Shown in pieces: positions 26,366-33,411 of a stretch of DNA of 64,000 nucleotides; positions within the stretch are counted from its first letter, which is position 1; every line of letters starts with the position of its first letter. The translations under genes and the position numbers were made by a program. The notes below the pieces were generated by a model. It was not told the origin of the DNA. It made no database searches and saw only the letters and a list, made by a program, of their open reading frames with translations. The DNA is from SAR202-VII-2 sp965263165 (GTDB lineage Bacteria; Chloroflexota; Dehalococcoidia; Lucifugimonadales; SAR202-VII-2), in contig OZ253584.1 of NCBI GenBank assembly GCA_965263165.1, positions 806,001-870,000 on the forward strand, written 5' to 3'.

Positions 26366-27385
26366 TCAGCAGAAGGACAGGTCGCCAAGGGAAAAGGAAT
26401 CAAAGCCCAACTGGTCTTCCAGGCTGCTTGGCACACACCCGCTCAACTCGTTGCCGCCGAGGTACAGCGCTGACAGATTGGAGAGGCTGCCCAACTCCGC
26501 CGGTATCTCCCCGCTCAACTCGTTGCCGTCGAGGTACAGCTCTGTCAGGTTGGAGAGGCTGCCCAACTCCGCCGGTATCTCCCCGCTCAACTCGTTGACG
26601 TTGAGGGCCAGATATCTCAGGTTGGAGAGGCTACCCAACTCCGCCGGTATCTCCCCGCTCAACTCGTTGCTGCCGAGGTACAGCTCTCTCAGGTTGGTGA
26701 GGCTGCCCAACTCCGCCGGTATCTCCCCGCTCAACTCGTTGCTGCCGAGGTACAGCTCTCTCAGGTTGGTGAGGCTGCCCAACTCCGCCGGTATCTCCCC
26801 GCTCAACTCGTTGCTGCCGAGGTACAGCTCTCTCAGGTTGGTGAGGCTGCCCAACTCCGCCGGTATCTCCCCGCTCAAGCCGTTGTTGCTGAGGTCCAGC
26901 GATTCCAGGGTGGAGAGGCTGCCCAGCTCCGCCGGTATCTCCCCGCTCAACTCGTTGGAGTTGAGGGACAGCGTTCTCAGGTTGGAGAGGTTGCCCAGCT
27001 CCGCCGGTATCTCCCCGCTCAAGTCGTTGACGTCGAGGTCCAAAAATTGCAGGTTGGAGAGGCTGCCCAGCTCCGCCGGTATCTCCCCGCTCAAGCCGTG
27101 GCCGATTAGTTTCAGATCCGTAACGCGCCCGGCGTCGTTGGTGGTGACGCCCTCCCATTCACCGAGGGGCGTTTCGCTCAGCCAGTTGGCGCTTCCATTC
27201 CAGTTCTCACCGTCCGTTGCGTTGTAGAAGGCAACCAGGGCTTCCCGGTCCGTTTCGGCGGAGCCGGAGGACGCGGTCACGCCGGACGGCTCATCAGAGC
27301 CGCAGGCCGCGAGCGCCGCCGTAAGGGCCAGCGCAAGGACAACGCTCAACAGGGTCGCGTATCTTGCCGTGCGTGTACGGGTCAT
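26366..27385 (-). CDS. Leucine-rich repeat lipoprotein (nine repeats)
   Basis: 339 residues. The signal peptide ends in the lipobox LAAC with C28, so the protein is exported and probably lipid-anchored. An N-terminal cap, REALVAFYNATDGENWNGSA with PLGEWEGV, is known from this LRR class. Nine 24-residue units of the plant-like pattern LSGEIPAELGSLSNL plus LxLxxN follow. The cap LSGCVPSSLEDQLG and a terminal Cys end the protein. Three central units are identical even in DNA (26661-26876). LRR solenoids bind other proteins or surfaces; the partner is unknown. The paralogue just upstream has four units. Confidence 0.88.
   Translation of the reverse strand: MTRTRTARYATLLSVVLALALTAALAACGSDEPSGVTASSGSAETDREALVAFYNATDGENWNGSANWLSETPLGEWEGVTTNDAGRVTDLKLIGHGLSGEIPAELGSLSNLQFLDLDVNDLSGEIPAELGNLSNLRTLSLNSNELSGEIPAELGSLSTLESLDLSNNGLSGEIPAELGSLTNLRELYLGSNELSGEIPAELGSLTNLRELYLGSNELSGEIPAELGSLTNLRELYLGSNELSGEIPAELGSLSNLRYLALNVNELSGEIPAELGSLSNLTELYLDGNELSGEIPAELGSLSNLSALYLGGNELSGCVPSSLEDQLGFDSFSLGDLSFC
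26661..26876 (-). repeat. Three identical 72-base LRR-encoding repeats
   Basis: Units at 26661-26732, 26733-26804 and 26805-26876 have the same 72 bases. Perfect identity implies very recent expansion or ongoing gene conversion. It is coding DNA, not a CRISPR array. Confidence 0.92.
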
Positions 27386-27483
27386 TTTCTTTCCCTCCCG
27401 TTTTTACTGGCCCCATAGCCAACACGCGCTGGGAGCGCCTTCTGGACGATATGCCGTCCGTCCCCGGCTGAGGGCGCGTGGCT

Positions 27484-28281
27484 TCAGCAGAAGGGCAGGC
27501 CGCCAAGGTTAGAGTAGCCAAAGCCCAACAACGAGGCGGCCAAGCTGCTTGGCACGCACCCGCTCAAGCCGCTGCGGGCGAGGTACAGACCTCTCAGGTT
27601 GGAGAGGCTGCCCAACCACGCCGGTATATCCCCGCTCAAGGCGTTGTAGCGGAGGACCAGTAGCTCCAGGTTGGAGAGGCTGCCCAGCTCCGCCGGTATC
27701 TCCCCGCTCAAGTCGTTTTCGTGGAGGTACAGCCCTCTCAGGTTGGAGAGGCTGCCCAGCTCCGCCGGTATCTCCCCGCTCAAGTCGTTATCGCTGAGGT
27801 TCAGCAATGTCAGGTTGGAGAGGCTGCCCAGCTCCGGCGGTATCTCACCGATTAACCCGTTGTAGTTGAGTTCCAGCTCTGTAACGCGCCCGTCGTCGTT
27901 GGTGGTGACGTACTCCCATTCACCGAGGGGCGCGTCGCTCAGCCAGTTATCACTGAACGTCCAGTTCTCACCGTCCGTTGCGTTGTAGAGGGCAACCAGC
28001 GCTTCCCGGTCCGTTTCGGCGGAGCCGGAGGCCGCGGGCGGCGCTGTGGTAGCCGCAGGTACAGGCGTATCGGTGGCAGTGGGCGCGTCCCCTGACCCTG
28101 GCGTGGTAGGCGTCTGTGCGGGGGAGACCGGCGTCTCCGTTGGGGTGGACGCGGGCCGGTCGGGGCCTGTCACGCCGGACGGCTCATCAGAGCCGCAGGC
28201 CGCGAGCGCCGCCGTAAGGGCCAGCGCAAGGACAACGCTCAACAGGGTCGCGTATTTTGCCGTGCGTGTACGGGTCATCAT
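27484..28281 (-). CDS. Leucine-rich repeat lipoprotein (four repeats)
   Basis: 265 residues. The start is one of two adjacent ATGs behind GGAGG; the second matches the paralogue's start. It has the same signal peptide and lipobox LAAC as the downstream gene. A Thr/Pro-rich linker (PTETPVSPAQTPTTPG) that the paralogue lacks follows. Next come the cap REALVALYNATDGENW and four LRR units of the LSGEIPAELG type, one starting LIGEIPPELG and one LSGDIPAWLG. The end, LSGCVPSSLAAS...LPFC, preserves the closing cysteine pair. The longer linker suggests it projects further from the membrane. It is most likely a surface binding protein and may be cotranscribed with its copy. Confidence 0.88.
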   Translation of the reverse strand: MMTRTRTAKYATLLSVVLALALTAALAACGSDEPSGVTGPDRPASTPTETPVSPAQTPTTPGSGDAPTATDTPVPAATTAPPAASGSAETDREALVALYNATDGENWTFSDNWLSDAPLGEWEYVTTNDDGRVTELELNYNGLIGEIPPELGSLSNLTLLNLSDNDLSGEIPAELGSLSNLRGLYLHENDLSGEIPAELGSLSNLELLVLRYNALSGDIPAWLGSLSNLRGLYLARSGLSGCVPSSLAASLLGFGYSNLGGLPFC

Positions 28282-28385
28282 CGTGACCTCCTAACTCCGT
28301 TTAGCGCAGACCTCTACGAGCAATAACCGTCCACGGAATCCGGCAGGTGTACCCATAAGCCGTGGCGTTTCAAACTGGATGGAGC

Positions 28386-28700
28386 GCATCCGTTGCGGCG
28401 GCGCCGCCTTCCAATCGCATCGCGGTGATGCGGACCTCGACCCCGCTACCGCCGACGCTTTGGGCCTGCGCGGCCATCGTCGGCGACGATGTGAACTCTA
28501 TCACATCCACGGGGCTTATCCAGACCTTCCCTAAGGAATCTCTGAACAGTCCCCACCCTCCGCGCCTCACGCTCAACCCCCGTACTCGGGGGCGGCTCTG
28601 TACCTGCCCGGGTGCTCGGTGGAAGGTTGGGATGGGGGTCCCTTCCCTTCCTCCAAGAAGCCTCCCCCCTCTAAGCGTTCGCATGGTGTATATTTTTCCC
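28386..28700 (+). other. Non-coding stretch with repeat fragments before the broken ISP gene
   Basis: A CTAAGGAATCTCTGAACA motif starts at 28531. A fragment of the GC-rich module (CCCGGGTGCTCGG...GGAAGG) lies near 28610. TATATTTTTCCC lies directly before ATG 28701. No gene is seen between 28282 and 28700. Confidence 0.5.
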
Positions 28701-31596
28701 ATGCCCACCTACCCGCACATCGAACGCTACCATGCCGACAAGCAGCGGTTCATTGACTTCGGCGGTTCCGACAACGAGCTAAGCATCCGGCGCGCCTTTG
28801 CCGTCTGCCTGGACTCCTACTGCCGCGACCACCGCGAGAAGCTGGCCTTGGTTGACGAGCTCGACGCCCAGCATCGCAACCGCCCCGACGGCACGGTCAA
28901 GGACACCCTCCGCATGTCCCGCGGCTACTGGGAGGCCAAGGATTCCCACGACGACCTCGATACCGAAATTCAGCGCAAGCTCAACCGCGGCTATCCCAGC
29001 GACAACATCGTCTTTGAGGACTCCCTTACCGCCGTCCTGATTCAGAACGGCGGCGTGGCCATGCGGGTCGACATGTCCCGCCCCGGCGAACTGCACCGGC
29101 TCATTCGCTCGTTCCTGGACTACGAGCTACCCAAAATCGAGGAGTTTCGCCAGGCCCAGCAGCAGTTCAAGGCCGACCTCCCCACCGTAATCGACAATCT
29201 GCGGGAGGCCGTGGAGTTGGCTGAGGCTGAAAACCCGGACTACCAGGCTGCCGCCGCCGCCTTCCTGGCCCTCTGCCGGCAGACCATCAGCCCTGCCGTG
29301 GCCCACGGCGACGTGCGCGAAATGCTGTTGCAGCACATCCTCACCCAGGACATATTCCTGCGCGTGTTCGGCGAGGCTCAGTTCCACCGGGAGAACAACA
29401 TCGCCCGCCAGCTCGACGCCCTTGAGCAGACCTTCTTCACCGGCGACCTCCGCCGCCAGGCCATCGACCGCCTCCGCGCCTACTACGGCGCCATCGGCCG
29501 CGCCGCCGACGAGATCGCCGACTATGCCGAAAAGCAGCAGTTCCTCAAGGCTATCTACGAGGACTTTTACAAGGCCTACAACCCCGCCGCCGCCGACCGC
29601 CTGGGCGTGGTCTACACCCCCAACGAGGTGGTGGACTTCATCATCCGGGGCGCCGACCACCTGCTCCAGAAGCACTTCGGACGGAGCTTGGCTGACGACA
29701 ACGTCCAGATCCTCGACCCCGCCACCGGCACGGGGACATTCATCACTAGCCTGGTCAACCACCTGCCCGAGGAGCGCCTGGAGCACAAGTACCTGAACGA
29801 AATCCACGCCAACGAGGTGGCGATACTTCCCTACTACATCGCCAACCTGAACATCGAATATAGCTATAGAGAGCGGACGGGCCGCTACCGCCAGTTTCCC
29901 AACCTCTGCTTCGTGGACACGCTGGACAACATGGAGTGGCAGGGGGCCACGGGTGACGCCGTGGTGCGGCAGGGGGCCTTCGAATTGGGCGCCATGTCCG
30001 AAGAGAATTGGCTACGCGTCCAGGCGCAAAACGAGAAGACCATCAGCGTCATCATCGGCAACCCGCCTTACAACGCCAACCAACAGAACGAGAACGACAA
30101 CAACAGGAACCGCACGTACCCGGAGATTGATCGGCGCATAGGCGACACCTATGTCTTGCAGAGTGGGGCGCAACCCGAAGATCTCCGGGACTATGCACAA
30201 CGTCTTTGGAATCCAGACCGGCGTAGCCATAGGTTTCTTCGTGCGGGACAAAGACAGGCTTGGCAAGTGCAGCATTCGCTATGCTCGCCGTGAAGATGTT
30301 GAGTTCGCCAGGGATAAGCTGGCCTACCTGCGCAGGGCCGAACTGGATGAGATTGCCTTCGAGGACATTACGCCTGACAAGAGTGGGAATTGGCTCAACC
30401 AGTCCACCAGCGACTTTGCCAAACTGATGCCCTTGGCAAATAGAGAGACCAAGTTAACCAAGCTCATCTCCCAAGAGCAAGCGGTCTTTAGACTCTACTC
30501 ACTGGGTGTCGTCACTAATCGCGACGATTGGACGTACGATTTTGACGCTGATCAACTTGCCCAGAAAGTGCGTGCTTTCATAATCGAGTACGAGGAAAAC
30601 CGGTCAGTACACGGCGGCACAACGTTCAACGCCGATACTCTTGGTACTAATATCAAATGGACGCGTGATCTAAAACGGCAATTGCGGAAAAACATACCCA
30701 ACGCTTTCGGCGAGGCTAGTATTCGCAAGACTCTATATAGACCGTTCACCAACAAGTTTCTGTATTACAACCAGAACTTGAATGAAATGCAGTATCAAAT
30801 GCCAAGTATATTTCCACACGATACCACGGATAACAATGTAGCTATCTGTTTCCTAGGCCCCGGTGCTCGCAGGTCATTCGCGGTGCTGGCTACGGATAAA
30901 GTGCCTTCTTTAGCCTTGTTTATCGACGGTACACAATGTCTGCCTCTATACCGCTACACATCTAATGGCAGGCGCTCTAGGAACATCACCAACTGGAGCA
31001 TCAGCCGCATCAACGAGCACTACCGCAAGGAGTGGGGCAAGGACTTCGAAGCAATCTACCCAGCCGGCATCACAGATGAGCACATCTTCGCCTACACCTA
31101 CGCCATCCTGCATAACCCGGCGTACCGCGAGGAGTACGCCGTCGACCTGTTGCGGGAGTTTCCCCGCCTGCCCCTCTACCCCAACTTCAGCCAATGGGCC
31201 AGGATGGGCTAGGAGCTGCTTGACCTGCACGTCGGATTCGAGTCCGCCGAACCCTACCCCCTCCAGTGAATCGACCAGAGCGCCGACGCAAAGCGCGTGT
31301 TCCTGCGGCCCGATAAGGAGCGCGGCAGCATCGCCCTGGACGACAAGACCACCCTGACCGGAGTCCCGCCGGACGCCTGGCGCTACCGCCTGGGCAGCCG
31401 CTCCGCCCTGGAGTGGGTGCTGGACCAATACAAGGAGCGCAAGCCGAAGGACCCAACCATAGCCGAGAAGTTCAACACCTACCGCTTCGCCGACCACAAG
31501 GAGCGGGTCATCGACCTGCTTCAACGGGTCTGCGCCGTCAGCCTCCGGACAATGAACATCGTGGACCAAATGGCCCACCTCAACAACGAAAGCTAG
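28701..31596 (+). pseudogene. Type ISP-like restriction-modification enzyme, decayed
   Basis: ATG 28701 begins MPTYPHIERYHADKQRFIDF. A nuclease-like D...E-A-K site (GYWEAKD) is near residue 75, motif I DPATGTGTFITSL near 29715, and the NPPY motif IV near 30060. The frame shifts by one base around 30150-30175. Comparison with the known family order, where DTYV is followed by a long helical segment before NPKISGTMHNVFGIQTG, suggests that about 65-90 residues are missing at the join. The second frame runs to a TAG at 31210-31212. After it the same frame continues as ELLDLHVGFESAEPYPLQ to a TGA at 31267-31269, then IDQSADAKRVFLRPDKERG to the end at 31596. The two stops look like single substitutions of sense codons. 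It is therefore non-functional, unlike the ISP gene at 1021. Confidence 0.85.
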
Positions 31597-31619
31597 CTCC
31601 CGTCCCTCTTCCCCTCGTT

Positions 31620-31862
31620 AGGAAGCCCCATCCCTCCCCCAGCGGGGCGCAGCCCCCGCCAGGGATACAGCGACTTCCCTCGCAATGCTGAGCGAAAGCC
31701 TTGCCTGTCTCTCAAAGGAGGGTGCAGGGAACCTTGGTTCCCGCCGGGGGTGTGCGTGTCCCCCACAACACAAACGTCGGAGGGTGGAGCGGGCGGGATA
31801 GCAGCCCAGGCCAAACCAGACCTCCCCTGAACCAGGGCGCAGGCCGCAACAAGACCATCCGT
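31620..31862 (+). repeat. GC-rich hairpin modules, partial copies
   Basis: The fragment around 31630-31680 (GGGGCGCAGCCCCCGCC) is followed by CAATGCTGAGCGAAAGCC, which is repeated near 32568. A diverged hairpin module with CCGCCGGGGG and ACGTCGGAGGGTGGAGC follows from about 31720, ending in GACCATCCGTCCA. The 1.8-kb gap 31597-33411 is almost entirely such repeats and holds no gene. Confidence 0.65.
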
Positions 31863-31934
31863 CCAGCAGACGCATCTTGTCCCCTACCTTGGCGCCCGGC
31901 GGAAGGCGAGAAAACGCTGCCCCCATGTCTCCCC

Positions 31935-32090
31935 CAAGCAGGGTGCAGGGGCGCAGCCCCCGCCGGGGGTACAGGGGGAGTCCCCCTGTACCCAAAAACG
32001 TTGGAGGGTGGGCCGGTGGGACAACGGCGCAGGCCAAGCCAGACCCTTCGCTGAAGGACGACGCAGGCCGCAACAAGACCCTCCGTCCAG
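31935..32090 (+). repeat. GC-rich hairpin module directly upstream of element copy B
   Basis: Contains the hairpin TACAGGGGG (31970-31978) with CCCCCTGTA (31982-31990), a 9-bp perfect stem with a 3-base loop. It is followed by AAAAACGTTGGAGGGTGGG and GCAGGCCGCAACAAGACCC. The module recurs upstream of copies A, C and E. Confidence 0.75.
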
Positions 32091-32107
32091 GAAGCGCCGC
32101 CCCCTAC

Positions 32108-32136
32108 TTGCAAAATGCGAACGATTGTGCTAGAGT
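32108..32136 (+). promoter_or_regulatory. Promoter of repeat element copy B
   Basis: TTGCAA (32108-32113), 17 bases, TAGAGT (32131-32136). One base differs from the consensus -10 of the family. Confidence 0.55.
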
Positions 32137-32440
32137 ATCCCCATAAACCCTGCCGCATACATGTGGACTGGGGGAATCCATAGAGAGACCCCCTGGGCAG
32201 GAGGGTCTGGGCACGTGCCCCAGGCCCGCATCCACCCGAGGATGGCTGGGACCGGAGCGCATGCCGTTGTATGGCACAGGCTCCTTGGAGCCATCCGGCT
32301 CAGCGACGGATGCGCGACGGCTAAGCGACGGGTAAGCGACGGCTAAGCGACGGCTAACGACGGGTAACGACGGATAAACGACGGCTCCACGCCTGAATCC
32401 CCGAAATTCGGCTGAAAAACTTAACAACATACAATCAAAG
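32108..32440 (+). repeat. Promoter-bearing dispersed element, copy B
   Basis: After the promoter, about 35 bases covering the 5' hairpin of the other copies are missing: CCATAAACC passes straight to CTGCCGCATACAT. The middle hairpins GGCTCC/GGAGCC (near 32285) and TGCC/GGCA are preserved. The tandem array (about 32299-32390) uses units of the AAGCGACGG and TAACGACGG kind. The copy ends with CCGAAATTCGG and ACAATCAAAG at 32431-32440. The ATG of other copies is ATA here, so no peptide is shared. Confidence 0.6.
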
Positions 32441-32515
32441 ACTGTCCCCGTACCTGTACCCGGGGGCAGGCTGGGAAGCGTCCCGATGCGCCAACGCAAG
32501 CTCGCGACCGACGCC

Positions 32516-32756
32516 GCGCGGGGTGCAGGGGGCGCAGCCCCCGCCGGGGGTACAGCGAGTCCCCCGCAATGCTGAGCGAAAGCCTCACCTGTCTCTCAAA
32601 GGAGGGTGCAGGGAACCCAATGCTCCGCCGGGAGGTGCAGGGGGAGTCCCCCTGTACCCAAAAACGTTGGAGGGTGGGCAGGTGGGACAACCGCGCAGGC
32701 CAAGCCAGACCCCCCGCTGAAGGAAGGCGCAGGCCACAACAAAACCCTCGTCCAGG
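32516..32756 (+). repeat. GC-rich hairpin modules upstream of element copy C
   Basis: A short CAGGGGGCGCAGCCCCCG hairpin is followed by CAATGCTGAGCGAAAGCC, then a full module with CAGGGGGAGTCCCCCTG, AAAAACGTTGGAGGGTGGG and AACAAAACCCTCGTCCA. It parallels 31620-32090 closely, so the two are duplicated blocks. Confidence 0.7.
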
Positions 32757-32772
32757 GCATGCCCCCACCCCA

Positions 32773-32801
32773 TTGCAAAATACGAACTATTGTGCTATAG
32801 T
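32773..32801 (+). promoter_or_regulatory. Promoter of repeat element copy C
   Basis: TTGCAA (32773-32778), 17 bases, TATAGT (32796-32801), with predicted start near 32808. Within the spacer lies CGAAC...TTGTGC, as in copies B, D and E. Confidence 0.65.
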
Positions 32802-33158
32802 AACTCCATGAAGTGGGCAGCCGGCCCGCTTCTCTTTCTCGGAGCCTGCCGCATACATAGTGCACTGGAGGCTAACTACAGAGAATCCCCCTGCGGCAGG
32901 GGCGTTGAGGGAACAACCCAAGGGGCAAGACCCTCCGAGGAAGGCTGGCACCGGAGCCAGTGCCGTTATAAGGCACAGGCGGTTTGGAGCCATCCCGCTC
33001 CATGACGGTTCCGTTACGGTTCGTTACGGAAGCATTACGGTTCCTTTACAGTTCCTTTACGGTTTGTTACGCCCTATTACGCCTCTGTTACGGCCCCACG
33101 CCTACGGGAGAAGAAAAAGCAGGCGCACAAACAATCAAAGAGTCACAAACAATCAAAG
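32773..33158 (+). repeat. Promoter-bearing dispersed element, copy C (candidate structured RNA)
   Basis: A well-preserved copy. The 5' hairpin GAAGTGGGC/GCCCGCTTC begins at about 32810. Next are GGAGCCTGCCGCATACAT, the stem CCCCTG-CGG-CAGGGG near 32889, and CTCCG/CGGAG. The tandem array 33005-33095 has units of the GTTACGGTTC kind, whereas copy B uses AGCGACGG; the array core differs between copies but keeps its period. The copy ends with two ACAAACAATCAAAG units at 33127-33140 and 33145-33158. A 65-codon frame from the ATG at 32808 exists but does not appear to be under protein selection. Confidence 0.65.
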
Positions 33159-33174
33159 AATGAGGTTGAGGCCA

Positions 33175-33354
33175 GGCGCAGCTCCTCTTCCTGCCCGGGT
33201 GCTCGGGGGAAGGCTAGGAAGCATCTGGAAGTCTCCCGGTCCGGCTCCCAAGCAGGGTGCAGGGAGTTCGATGTTCCGCCGGGAGGTGCAGCGTGTCCCC
33301 CTGTTTCTAAAAACGTTGGAGGGTGGGCAGGTGGGACAACGGCCTCCGCCACCA
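33175..33354 (+). repeat. GC-rich hairpin module before the D-aminoacylase gene
   Basis: CCCGGGTGCTCGGGGGAAGG near 33195 and a module with CCGCCGGGAGGTGCAG and AAAAACGTTGGAGGGTGGG at 33245-33354. No element copy follows, so this is an isolated module. Confidence 0.65.
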
Positions 33355-33411
33355 TAGGCCCCCTCCCGCCCCCAGGGGCAGCTCTCCGTCCGGTCGCGCG
33401 GTCCGCGGGCG

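Larger units (their letters stand above)
26245..28385 (-). repeat. Tandem segmental duplication containing two LRR lipoprotein genes
   Basis: The stretch CTGGGAGCGCCTTCTGGACG and the following 45 bases occur at about 26310 and again at about 27430, each just past a gene's stop codon. The outer flank with CCGTCCACGG and TTCAAACTGG occurs at about 26248-26310 and again at about 28310-28380. The two coding regions are also clearly paralogous at both ends. The block therefore arose by duplication of a unit of about 1.1 kb, followed by divergence in repeat number. Confidence 0.8.

Noticed and set aside
26661..26876. Regular 72-base repeats as a possible CRISPR array
   Set aside because: Units are contiguous without spacers and encode LRR units in frame.
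31210..31269. Stop-codon readthrough or recoding in the second ISP gene
   Set aside because: There is no recoding signal and the gene also carries a frameshift and probable deletion, so simple decay is more likely.
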